DNA of 64,000 bases. Source: Pseudoips prasinana (Eukaryota > Arthropoda > Insecta > Lepidoptera > Nolidae). Shown here piece by piece: positions 34,401 to 47,600 of the stretch. The stretch covers positions 9,635,001 to 9,699,000 of the forward strand of contig OX621246.1 of assembly GCA_951640165.1 (NCBI GenBank), in the 5' to 3' direction. The notes below the pieces were generated by a model, which saw only the letters and a list, made by a program, of their open reading frames with translations, was not told the DNA's origin and made no database searches. The number at the start of each line of letters is the position of its first letter. The first letter of the stretch is position 1. Position numbers and translations under genes: made by a program.

Positions 34401-37400
34401 ATTCCTCCTCCAACATTCAACGTAGCAAAACGGCTCTCCGTTGACCACTTTTCGCCACTCTGGGAAACGAGACGTGACGGGTTGCGGACCACGTCGCCGG
34501 TATATACATAACTGCTGCGTAAAAATGATTGTTGTCTGTGTGAATGTTATTTATGGGAAAAAATTAACCCATTACGTTGCATATTTTACTGTACGTCGTA
34601 TATATCCTTCCAATTTTATGCATGAATAGTAACGTTACTAAAATTCTAATATACGTGTTGGTATTTGAATATAAATCTGTAGTTTTGCGAGTTTTGGAAT
34701 TTCATACCATAACTTTTTGAATAGTTTTTAATATATTTTGACCGGTAATGTATAAATAATATTTGTAACTGTATTATTTAAATAACTAGCTGTACCCCGC
34801 GGTTTCACCTGCGTTAAAATAATGACGTTACTAAAATTGTAATATACGTGTTGGTATTTGAATATAAATCTGTAGTTTTGCTAGTTTTGGAATTTCATGC
34901 CATAACTTTTTGAATAGTTTTTAATATATTTTAACCGGTAATGTATAAATAATATTTGTAACTGTATTATTTAAATAACTAGATGTGCCCCGCGATTTTA
35001 CCTGCGTTAAAATTTATAAATTATAGCCTATATGTTAATCCAGGGTGTCAACTAACTCCATACCAAATATTATTAAAATCGCTCCAGCCGTTTAAACGTG
35101 AAGAAGTAACAAACATACACACTCACAAACTTTCGCCTTTATAATATTAGTGGGATAACATGATTTAAAAGTGATTTTAGCAGTGTTTCGGGGAGCATGT
35201 AAAGCCAAGCCAATCTGTGCTAAGGTCAAGCACATTTATTAGTTTGACAATTGTGAGTGTCCTTACGTCTGTTTCATACGAGCTACGAGTATAATGAATA
35301 GAGATGCCATTACATAAAAATTTATATGCCACCATTAAATTTATCGTAAGCAATGTAAGGATAGATTTTAACATGATTATTTTTATGTTCACACCTTGTA
35401 CACGAGGTTATAGTTATAAATAATTATATAATTTAGACTGCACGTGTGGCGCAGCGGCCAAGACAGTCGCCTTGCCGCTTCGTGTCGCGGGTTCGAGTCC
35501 TGCGCCGGACAACTATTTGTGTGACCCATAAATAGTTGTTCTGAGTCTGGATGTTATTTGTGTCCGTCTATTATATGTTTGTAAAGTACCCCGCGACACA
35601 GGGATTATATTCCCTAATGCGGGCGTTGTCTTTTGTAAAAAAAACTGGTTGCAAAGACAGGTTTTTCTAAAAATGTCTTGTCCTATAAAATGAATAAAGT
35701 AATACTAAAATTTATTAAAAATATTTAGGATTCCGAACATAATATTATTTCACACAAACAACGTTATTATTGTATAGTTATGTATGTTTTAAATATAGCG
35801 CTAATTTCTGCCTTATTTCATTGCGAACAATTTCCTAGACTTTACGGTGGAGGCCACATCAGAGTATACATTTTCTCTACGAAAATTGTCTTTATTGCCT
35901 ACGTAATAATGACGCTGTCAGGTTCAGTGTGTCCACTGAGAGCCATTGACAATATACGACACAGTTAGTGGCTTGAGACAGCTGCCAATGAATAGCCGTT
36001 TACCTCAATTGCTCTTACTGATACCTAACAGATGAATAGAAGCCATATATCAATGGTAGTCTCAGCTTTGATATTGTGATATAAGAATAGTTAAAATCTA
36101 GCAATATATAAATTTCACAATTAATTATTTAGCTGTGTGGTGACGGCGAAAAATATCATCACTCTATTTCATCCCGTGGGGAGGGGGCGTAGAAATCGTC
36201 CCAAGGGAATACCTACCATAGTTTAACAGCGTTTTTCGGTGAACTATGACCATCAAACTGCGGTCGCCATATATTATGGCATATCCCCTCATTCTTTGGG
36301 GAGGCTTCCCTTCAGTAGTGGACGTAATTTGGCTGATATGATGAATAAAGTTGGCTTGAAATTTTTTCTTAATCACGTAGGTAACCTAGACGTGTAAGGC
36401 AATTAGTACTGACCGTTCTTATTGGTCGTTAGGTATGAAAAGTTAAACACCACCTATTTGTTGCCACGCTCAAACTTTTTATTTGCATGCCATATATTTT
36501 TTTATGTGCCGTTATAAGAACCTATTTGGACGATGAGGACTGTGTATGGCTAGTTAATATTTTGTTAAATTGCAAGTCCAATATATGGTCCATTGTGATT
36601 AGTTTCATAAACTTAGTTGGTTACACTATCACTGAATTTGACGTCACCGTTTACACATTAAGATTGATCATACTTCGTAAATGATATATTACAAGTTTTT
36701 AATAATATTATATTTTAATGTTAAAATATTTACTGTGCAGCAAATAAACGTGAAAAACGAGCAAACTTCGGCAACAATCGCAAATAATGCGTTGGGAATG
36801 TTGGGATATATTTCAATAAAATGACATTTTTGTAACCACTTCCTTAATGACACACATCGTAATTCAAGATTATATTCGAAATTCAAATTTAACGATTATG
36901 ACTGTTTTATCAAAATGGCGTCGATTAAACGTCAGTTAAAGTTGAAATATGATAATAATAACGATTTGAAACACTTTTCATTCGGTATATTTGCTGTTAT
37001 AAGTAGAAACAATCGTCAAGGTATAGTGAATATTGTATGAAACCCTTGTTGGTATCAATCGAGCTGTTGTACTCACAGTGGACGTCACCTGAGTGGACAT
37101 ATATAGGCACTACAAAAACCACCCTTACAGCGACTGTATTAAGAAGTCATTCTTAATAAAGTTAGGTACTGACGTGGTATCAGCTGTACAATAGTAATGC
37201 CACAATGAACCAGAGACAACATTAATTAACATAATGGAACTGAACCATTGTTTTTATCAACATTAATCTGCAATCATTGCTGGTAGTTTGGATGGAGATC
37301 CTTATTCAACTATAATCTGCAAGAATGCTGGCTTGGATGGAGGTCATTAAGGATCTTGGGATACTTGATACGGCACGCCCGTTTATAAGAAACCTCACGA

Positions 37401-40400
37401 AAGGAAGAGTGTGAGAAAGACGAGTGTGCCTGTAAATCTCTAAGCTAAATGGTCTCTAGCTAAGAACCCGAAAAGAAAGAAGATGTTATTTAGCCAGCTA
37501 AAAACAAAATACACTGAAATTCATTAATTGTGTTTAGCATACTACGTCTCTTAGGTTATTTTCACGACGGCTCCCGCTGTAATATGTGTCATGTGAATTA
37601 ATTTTGACGGAGTAGGCACTTTCACGTTTCACTGATATAAATTGATGACACCATCAGTATACCTAGTTTTAAGCAACTTTCTCTGCAGGAATCCCTTTTT
37701 TCAGTCTTAGTATTTAACGTAGGCGTCATTTTTAGGTTAGTAACAGTTTGAATATATTTTTTTATGGCTCCACATAATGCGCGTGTACTCATATGTGTTA
37801 TCTGCTTGCCCAACTCTCATATTCCGATGGCTCGAACTAGCTGACTGGGCTTTAGAAGGGTGTAGTCTACCGTCGTGTACCAGAGATGGCGTTGTTATTA
37901 CTTTTCCAATGCACGTGTAACTTCTCGAGGCTGAGTCAAAAGCCGGTGATTATCTAGTTGATAATCTGCCAATCGATCCGTTTCACGGGCTGCCTGTCTT
38001 TCCTCTTGAGTTTGAGAAGTACAAAGTCGGGCCAGACTCACGCGACGAATGATTCGCAATGTTAGGAAATCTAATTGAATTAAGGAATAGTTGCGAAAAA
38101 AAGAACTTTTTATGTAAATTCCTTTATTTTTATAGTCGTTAAGCCATGTCGGAGGAATGGAATAGCACAATGCTATTCATGAAGGTAACAAATCCAAAAG
38201 ACAGATTTCATCAAAATCGGTGCAGCCATTCTTGAGTTATACATTCTTTAGAAACCCGACTTTCCTTTGTGTAAATAAATTAAAGGTAATTAGTTTAAAA
38301 AAAAATTGTTAAAAAATTGGTCCGGCAAGGCAATTTTTTTCTGTTTTATGAGACAAAGCCCGCATTAGTTATTATTATTATTGTGTATCGGGGTACTTTA
38401 CAAACATATAATTGACGGACACCAAGTACCTACATCCAGACTCAGAATAGACTTATGGGTCACACAAATAATTGTCCTGCGCGGGAATCGAACCCGGGAC
38501 CGGGAAGTGGCGAGGCGACTAACTTAACCGCTGCGCCACACGTGCAGTCAATCGAACCAGTAATTTCTATTAGACCAACCAGGTAGTCAGGTAGGTATTA
38601 TGTTATCTTAGTCATATACATACCTACCTATATCATAGCTGTCTTAGTTCCGCTTAGGTAGTATAATTTCTATAGTCCAATTGGTACAACATGAACCGCG
38701 TATGCAATATATTTTCCATATCAGCACGTCATAAGTTAAAGTCTAATACTTAATAAATAATATTTTCCTACTTATTTAGGTCAGGAGGTTATTACGCGGG
38801 TAAGGGCCCTTCCATAACGGACCTTTTAAAAATGTACGCCGCAGATGATGCCAAATTAGGTGAAAGATGAGATATGAAGTGATATACATATGTTAGTTTG
38901 GGACTTTATTTTATGTGGCGATTTTAGGGATGCGAATATTTCAGAATATTTATTAACTCGTTAATAAATCTCATCATCATATTTAATAGCCAAGCTCTTG
39001 TCGGTGGAGCTTCTTCCAATCGTCTCGGCTTTCAGCGAGCTTTTGATGGCTTTTTAAATAAATAAAAAAGGTTTTTATTCACGTAGACTTTAAAAAAGCG
39101 CTTGTAAATATTCAGAACATATTCGTAGTAATTTATAATTATTTCTAGGTACATATAGATATTTAGGTACACGGATTGTAGGAAATCATTTACAATAAGA
39201 TTTATTTTATAACAGTAACGATATTTAACTAACTTCAATTAAGTTATTGTCAAGGATCATATTGTGTAGGTTTAATTATCTATAGCTATATTTTTACTAC
39301 ATATTGTCGAATGGTTCTGTCTATATTAAGGTACGAATTAAATGTTATTATTATGGCGGACCTTGTGTTTATAACGACGGTCGCGCTTTAATGCTACCAC
39401 CGGATCCAATGCTCCCCAACTGAGAAGACCAAGCGAAACAAACTCAGCGGGTGTCTGTACTACCGGTTTCAACACGGCCCAGTTGAGACGCTCCGGCGAA
39501 ACATACTCAATGGTGGTCAAATTTAGACTTCTTGATATTACATTACATTTATCTTTTCCTTTATCTAATTCATATAGGTCCTTCTGGTCTTCCTCGTCCT
39601 CTCCTTGCCTTTTTTTGAATTCAATAATATTCGCCATGAAGGTGTCATGTTGTACCAAGTGCCCTAACATCTTTCTTTAATAAATCTGTAGCTTTATGCC
39701 CATACGATGATGACTTTTCTTCGTAATTCAGCTTTATTAATGACCCAATAGCTCAGCAGAGCATCGCAGTGCGAACTTTAGCTGAGTCAGTTTCCTCTCA
39801 CCTGTAGTTATATTACCTTACTTTTTGATAAAACATCTCCATGCTTGTTAATGTCTCTCACAATAGGTTGTACCGTGTACCATAAATCAAATCAAAAGTC
39901 ATTTATTCCATTAACATTTGTGTGGAATCGTCAATTTTTTTTACCCTACCGTGCAGTGCATGACGTGGCAGCTACTGAGAAACACTGCCAGAAAACAAAA
40001 GGAATCCTTTTTAAAAATATTTATTTTTTACATAAAATTACATTGTATTCAAATGTGTTAATTTAGAGCGACTCAATCCCAAGCTGTTTTGTCACTTAAA
40101 TAATCAGAAGTTTTGTAGTAAGCCCACGATATAGTCGTACCGTTTCAATTTAACACCGCCTCTTAAATGGGGGCTTTCGCAAATCTCTCGTTATTAAAAT
40201 TTAACTAAGGCAAAAGTAGCCGGACTGACGGAAAGAGGAGCTTTACATTTCTTACTTATCGCATGGGCAGTGGTTACCTTGGTTTCAGAGTTGTTCAAGC
40301 TGCCCAGTAGGCCTCCGACTAATGGCTACTACGGCACTGACAACTTAACGTGCCCTCCGAAGGACGGAGACGCTCAGAAATTAAACCACTTTGACGATCA

Positions 40401-43400
40401 CCCATCTATTTACTGACCGCGGGCTTAGTTGCTTAACCTAGCCGTTCACTTACGGACCGCTGAGAGCGTCTAGCTACATTAATTATAATAAACAATAAAA
40501 AACAAAACAAACTTAATTAATAGAATAAATGATTTTTGTCTTTCACTTATCATCTCTGCGCTAATAAAATTGGGTATGGAGTTAACTGACACCCTGGATT
40601 AACACGTAGGCCATAATTTATAAAGTTTAACGCGGTTAAAACCGCGGGACAGAGCTACTAAGCTACATGCTACTACAAAGTTTCATGTAAATTCCGCCGG
40701 TAGTTTTTGCTTGAAAGTGTAACAAACAAACACACACTCACAAACTTACGCCTTTATAATATTAGTATTATTACAATATCTAGCTTTTCACAAGTCATTA
40801 CTGCATTCTTTTCAGTCCCTATGACCCATCCTATAATATATATAACATAATCTGATCTATACATTACATTATTTGGTTAATGTATGAGTCCATAGTTTAG
40901 TTAATATATCCTAATGTGAACACAACCCGGGTCGGTGTCACCGCCCAGTTCATTGAGCGAACCATAACAGTTAGCCGTAATGAGGTACATTAACCACGGC
41001 CATTGGTTATCTCAAGTGGTAAGTGGTACAATTATTCTTCGCATAACTTACTATGTTAACTTATTTGTAATGTAAGTAATGACATGGGTAATTGGGTTGT
41101 TAAAGGTACGACGACGTTCGGGTAAGATTTCCGGGTGGTTTACGGTCGTTTGAGAGGGAAATTTGTATTGTAAATTCTTATTTAAAGCGTTCACTGAATT
41201 TCTCTGAAATTTAAAAAGGAAGAAATAATAAGATCATTTTATTTATTACCCACATTTTTACCGTAGAGTCTTTTTAATATGTCTTTTTATTCGACCTTTA
41301 AAAAGCGCTTGTAAATAGTCAGAACATGCTTGAAGTAATATAGTTAAGTAAACAATATAATTATTTATAGGTACACATAGATATTTAAGTACACGGATGG
41401 TATGGAAACGTTTAGATATAACATTTAATTTATGATTTTAAGATTTCGTTATTAAGCTAGCTTATATTAAGTTATTGTCAAGTTTATATATAGGTTTGAT
41501 TATCGAAATTTAAAGTTTTAGATATAATATACTACATATTGTCTGATATTATATGAAATTCTTCCCTTAATATAGACAGTAACCAGTCTATATTGAGGGA
41601 AGAATTCCATATTATTATAATGTGGGAACTTGTGTATATAACGACGGTCGCGGTTTAATGCTACCACCGAATCCAATGCGCCCTAACTGAGAAGACCCAG
41701 CGAAACAAACTCGGCGGGTTCATCTACTACCGGTTTCAACACGGCCCAGTTGAGACGGTCCGGCGAAACATACTCGACCTACCTATTAGACCTCGACCTC
41801 TTTGGCTGAAGCACATTTTTTTGTCCACAGTGCGGCGCGTAGCACCTCAGTTTTCGATACCGCCTCCGCCCAAGTCAGAGGTGATGCTGGGCGGCAACCT
41901 GACCCTGAAATGTGTTGCCTTTGGATCACCCATGCCTACTGTTAAATGGAGGAAAGGTAAGAAATAGTAATTGCAGATCTAATAGTACAATCACAAGATA
42001 GACTGACTTACTTTAAAGCAAAAGAAAAAGCAAAGTGATGCTTGTATGTTCTTCATCCAGTTTGTTGTCTTTGCCACCAAACTTTTAGATAGATGTGCAT
42101 CGTTGCGTCCATCTTGAAAACTTTCTAAGAAACGGTTCCACTTCAGAATAGCGGTCCTAAGAGTGTTTGCCTTATCCTCGGAAAACTACAGTTTTTTCTT
42201 CTTAGGAATATAGAAGCATTTAATGCTTCATATAAAAATCAAATACTTGCTGATGTTAATAGACCTATAGAATCTGATGGCATATATTAAAGGAATTCTA
42301 TATCAACAGGTTTGACGAAGTGGCTGACGCCTGAAGACAACCCTCCTCTAGGCCTAAATACGTTAAAGTTAGAGGATATAAGAGAGTCTGCGAACTACAC
42401 CTGTGAGGCTGCGAGCGTGTTAGGTGTCATCGAAGCGCTCGCAGAGGTCAAAGTGCAATGTAAGTAACCTCGCATAATACCTTACCTAATTAATTAGTAG
42501 TATTGACCTTAGCCACTACGCGGGAAACACAGCACAAGTGTGTGTTCAAGAATAAGTACCCGTGTTGTTCACTCTTAATACTGTACGGGAAGCAACCAAA
42601 GGCATTGATTTACCTCTGATAGAACTAGAAGATTTGTTACAGTCGGAAAACCTTATATTATTACGAGTATGTCAAAGAAGGACTGACCCATCAAAAACAG
42701 GACATATTCAGTTCAGTATAATAAAAACAGATGCTTATTGTTAGATAGTCAACAAGCTCGCCAAATGCACCAGCTTCACTGTTGCCAATCGAAGCAATGA
42801 ATCTCCAAATATAGAATGAATCAAAATGGAGAGACTGATTTAGTATTCCACCCATACCCATTTGTATGTTAGTTCTATAATTTATACTCAAATTGGAACA
42901 AGATTTATCCAGTTCTAGCAGACCCTAATTAATCCGAACCATTTCCTCGCGCATCTGATTCGACTAGATGAGTGAGTTGAGTGACTGAATCAAATTACAC
43001 TCATAATTTCTTCGGATAACTGTTGCAAATTTATGGAAATAACTTTGCCGAGGTGGAAAGAGGGGTTTACGAAAATCAATTTGATAAATTGCGGCAAGGC
43101 GAGAAGACATCCATTATGAATTAGTGTTATAATTCATAATTGAAAGGGTTGGAAAGTTGCGAGCTCTAGAGACAAACGAATGTCACATTGATTAATGATT
43201 AATTATTTGTAACTGGAGGCTTTTCTCCATTTAATTTGGAACAGATTAAGTTGTTTGATGCGTTTACTGGTCGAGAATGTTTGGTATATTGTGTGAGCCG
43301 TTTATACATAATTATCGTACTTACTGTCTTAGGGTGTTATCGAGGGCATATTCAACCCCAGAAATATTATCATTGTCTGCCCAATTAGCTGTCAGATTTG

Positions 43401-44643
43401 ACTCCCGAAATGGGTCAAAAAGTGTTTTATTTTCTACCATCATATTTTTTATCTGCGGCATGTCGTTTGGTAGTGTAGTGTCAAGTATTGTGGTGTTTAT
43501 TGTGTGAATGAGCCATTTATATAAATATCGTACTTACTGTCTTGGGGTTTTATCAGGGGCATATTCGACCCCAGAAATATTATTATTCTTATCCGCACAA
43601 GTAGCTGTCGGATTTGACTCCCGAAATGGGACAAAGTGTTTTATTTTTCCATCATGAACCCGGAAGTAATTTTGAGTCAAGAAGTTACCGGTATCAAACC
43701 ACCGGGCCTCAGTAGAACTCGATAATCTGTTGATCCAGCGCGACCAGTGCAGCATGCCTAGAGCAAGTAAAAATTAAAAAATAACCGGTTAGGGAATTAT
43801 AGTCTACAAAACACCTACAAATGCATGGAGGGGTTTGTTTGTGTATGTATGAACATTCCGTAATTTTTTTTATAATTAGAGTTTAAGGTAGGTATGAAAT
43901 AAAAAAAAACCCGGCCAAGTGCGAGTCGGACTCGCACATTAAGGCTTCCGTAGCAGCAAGTAAAAATACTTCTTGTTAGATCTCGTTCAAACCAATTTTC
44001 GTTGTTAGTTTCTATGGTAATGTACATCATATATTTTTTTAGTTTTATCATTCACTTATTTTAGAAGTTACAGGGGGGGACACTCAGTTATGACGGTCAC
44101 CGTAGCCTAGTTGGTAGTGCTCCTGCCTACGAAGCTGGTGGTCCTGGGTTCGAATCCCAGTAAGTGCAAATATTTGTGTGATGAGCACGAACATTTGTTT
44201 GTGAGTCATGGATGTTTTCTATGTATTTAAGTATTTATCTATCTATATAAGTATGTATATCGTCACCTGGCACCCATAGTACAAGCTTTGCTTAGTTTGG
44301 GGCTAGGTTGATCTGTGTGACATTGTCCCCAGATATTATAAAAAAAAAAAAAAAATTACCTCTTTGGAAGTGTCTCACGCGCAAACTATTCAGTTTAGAC
44401 AAAAATGATATTAGGAACCTCAATATGAATTTTTGAAGACCTATCCATAGAGCCACATGTATGGGTACGATGAAAAAGAAATTTTTGACTTTCAGTTCTA
44501 TGTATGGCGACCCCTCAAAATTATTTTTCTTTTTCTAATTTTGTGTAAAAATCTTAATGCGGTTCACAGAATACACCTATTTACCAAGTTTCAGCAGTAC
44601 AGCTCTTATAGTTTCGGAAAAAAGTGGCTGTGACATACGGACG

Positions 44644-44679
<36 letters not shown>

Positions 44680-47600
44680 TGACGAATCTATAAGGGTTCC
44701 GTTTTTTGCCATTTGGCTACGGAACCCTAATAAAACACCAATGGCATTTCTTTTAAGTTCTTATAATTTAATGTGTAAAGCACGAAATATAAAAGAAGCA
44801 AACCACCACCAGCCAAGTGCATGTCTGACTCGCACAATGAGGGTTTCATGCCTTCATAAGATATTTAAAAAGTTGATTTATTGTTATTCATAAATCAACA
44901 GCAAATTTATTGTGATTATATAAAATGCCGATTCCGATTTTAATCTGGTGTTTAAAATTGGAAACAGCCAAATGTTTCAAAATACTTGCTGCAAAGCTTG
45001 GATCATAGGCGTCAGGTTCCAAGCTTATCGGTTTTCTATAGGCTATTTCATGGAGAATGCGCTCAAGACCTCCATGAACTTATGCCTCCTTCCCCCTTTT
45101 TTCATCGGACTACTAGGCGTCGGGAGGGTTTTCACCGCTTTGTTGTTGACATCCCATTCTGCCGTACGAAGCGCTTTGCTTCCTCTTTTATCATACGCAC
45201 GGCTAAGCGGTGGAACACCCTCCCGAACGACGTGTTTCCAGACTCATACAACATGGGTTTATTCAAGGCTAGAGTGAACAGGCATCTTATGGGTCCGCGC
45301 GGTCCATCTTCGACCATATCTTCACTTACCATCAGGTGAGATCGTGGTCAAGAGCAAACCCATTCAGTCTAAAAAAAAAAGAAAACTCGCACGAGCTTGT
45401 TTTAAATTTTCCTGAAGCACCATCAATCAGTTAATTTCAAACCATTTCCTATAGTTGTAGTATCCATCCTTAAGTGTATAGATTGATCTAATAAGAATTA
45501 CTGTAGAAAGTCAAGGCATAGTCTTACTATCACTAATGAAAAATGTCCAGCCTAAGTGAGATATCTAGAAGACGGGCCAGTTGGCGTTCTTGGTTAATGC
45601 TTGCCTTCCATGCCGCAGGTCGTGGGTTCTATTCCCACCCAGGACAGATATTTGTGTGCATGAATGTGACTGTTTGTCCTGTGTCTGGGTGTAATTATCT
45701 ATTTAAGTATGTATGAAACTGAAGTATATCAGTTATTTGATTGCCATAGTACAAGCTCTGCTTAATTTGGGATCAGATGGCCGTGTGAAAATATAGTCCC
45801 TGGATATTATTATTATTATCTACTAGTTTAGTCAATAAATGGGTAAATTGTAATATGTAGAGCAAGGATTAGCCTGAAATATTTGGGTGAGTATAATTGT
45901 GTAGTTATTAACTTAAGTAATTACACACATTTAATTTCCCTAAAAGCAAAGAGTAATTTAGCCTTTTGGTACATATAACTGAATAATAATAGTCTTTAAG
46001 AATAATACTTACGCTCCATTAGCGTAAAACTATAGGTACAATATAGGTACAGCTGTGTGGTGACGGCATAGAATATCATCACTACATCTCATCCCGTGGG
46101 GGGCGTAGAAATCGTCCGAGGGAATACCTACCAGAGAACAGGCAGCAGTTTTTTCTGTGAATTATGACCATCAAACTGCGATCGCTCACCCATCTGCCAG
46201 GCGTGGCGATTATAGCATATCTTTGTGGAGGCTTTTGTCCAGCAGTGGACGTACTTTGACTGACATGATAGGTACAAGTCAAAGCTGCGTCGTTGGTTTC
46301 AATATGACTTAGATAGCGTGCTAAATACGTAGATAATAAGGGCGGTTTTTGTGACGTAAATGTATCCATTGTCATGGGGTCCAAATAAAATAAGACGGGT
46401 TAGAAAGAATCATCATGGTAGTGAAATGCGTATTACGAGTACTCCTTAGTCCGATTACTACAGTGCTTTATGAGGAAAAGATTGAATGTAATGGTCTGCA
46501 TAATATTTAGATATGCAACATAATAGTCGTTTAGCGGTATAGTGTACAGGCGGGTTGATGTCTTTAGCGCGTGCACGAAAAGATAATGATGATAATGTGC
46601 AAGGGATAGGGTCTCGCCCATTATTAACTTAACTTACTTTAACAAGGTAATTGACCTTGGTGTCCTGACTCGAGTTTAAACAGTCCATTCAATGCTGTAA
46701 TAACTTAACATCATAAAGACGCTTTAACGTGATCTTAACGAAGACCGAAACCTGCACGGCTAAGAAGGCTGTGCTGAAATAAATTTGGTTTCAGAGAAAA
46801 ATGTTTAAAATGCTTAAAGCAAAATTTAAATCATAGTCAAACTATTATTCAATTGTTATTAAGTCTTGTAAGACCCTCTCTTTACTGAACTTATTTCGAA
46901 CCACCAAAAATATATATCTGGTAAAAACATATAGCGACTTGAAACATTAAAATCTCCGGTAGAAGAATACAGAACCTCGATTTTGTTGAATTTACAATTG
47001 TTTTCTTTTTCTTTTGTATGCGTTGAGAGCGGACAGTCTCAATAATAGTAATTCCTCTCTATTTCAAGGGTGAGGATTATGCATCTATGTTATTGTTGAA
47101 ACTAAAAGTTATATTAACTATCAACTCTCCAACTTTAATACAAAGGTACAGCTACCTATTATCACAAACATTCCAACGAAAGTTCACATCCGTTCTCGAT
47201 ATACACACATCAACACAATCTAGGGATATTGAACATTTCATTGATTATCTAGAAAACTATAAACATTTTGTTATGACTGTAAATGGAAGAATTAAAGATA
47301 ATTTCATGGCCGATATTTAAACATTAACAACACGATGCGATTTTGTTTTTCTAATTAATAAAAGTCTTAAATTAATTAAGCCATAGAAAATTACTGAGTG
47401 AACAAAAACATTTTATTCTTATAAAATTATTCAATCGAATTAAATGAATAAAAATCTTACCAAATCTGATAATCAGTAATCGGTATTTCCTCCTCTAACA
47501 TTAATCACACAGCGGCAACGATTTTCCATACTTAAAATTAAGGTTTCAATGTCTTGCTGGGGTATGCAGTCCCAAGTTCTTTTTAAATGTTCGAAAAGTT

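Larger units (their letters stand above)
43912..44735 (+). mobile_element. interspersed repeat with (GACA)n, split by a SINE
   Basis: Opens CCGGCCAAGTGCGAGTCGGA, CTCGCACATTAAGGCTTCCG and closes ACGGACGGACAGACAGACAG, ACGAATCTATAAGGGTTCCG, TTTGGCTACGGAACCCTAAT. This is a common insect element by recollection. A SINE B at 44092-44356 lies inside it, so the SINE is younger. Non-coding. Confidence 0.7.

Noticed and set aside
35438..35520. tRNA-like A and B boxes suggesting a tRNA gene (also at 6372, 17958, 24908, 27700 and elsewhere)
   Set aside because: Each is followed by the same family-specific body and tail and occurs in several diverged copies, so they are SINE heads rather than tRNA genes.
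44624..44893. Frame beginning with Thr-Asp-Arg-Gln repeats
   Set aside because: Translation of the (GACA)n stretch inside a non-coding repeat.
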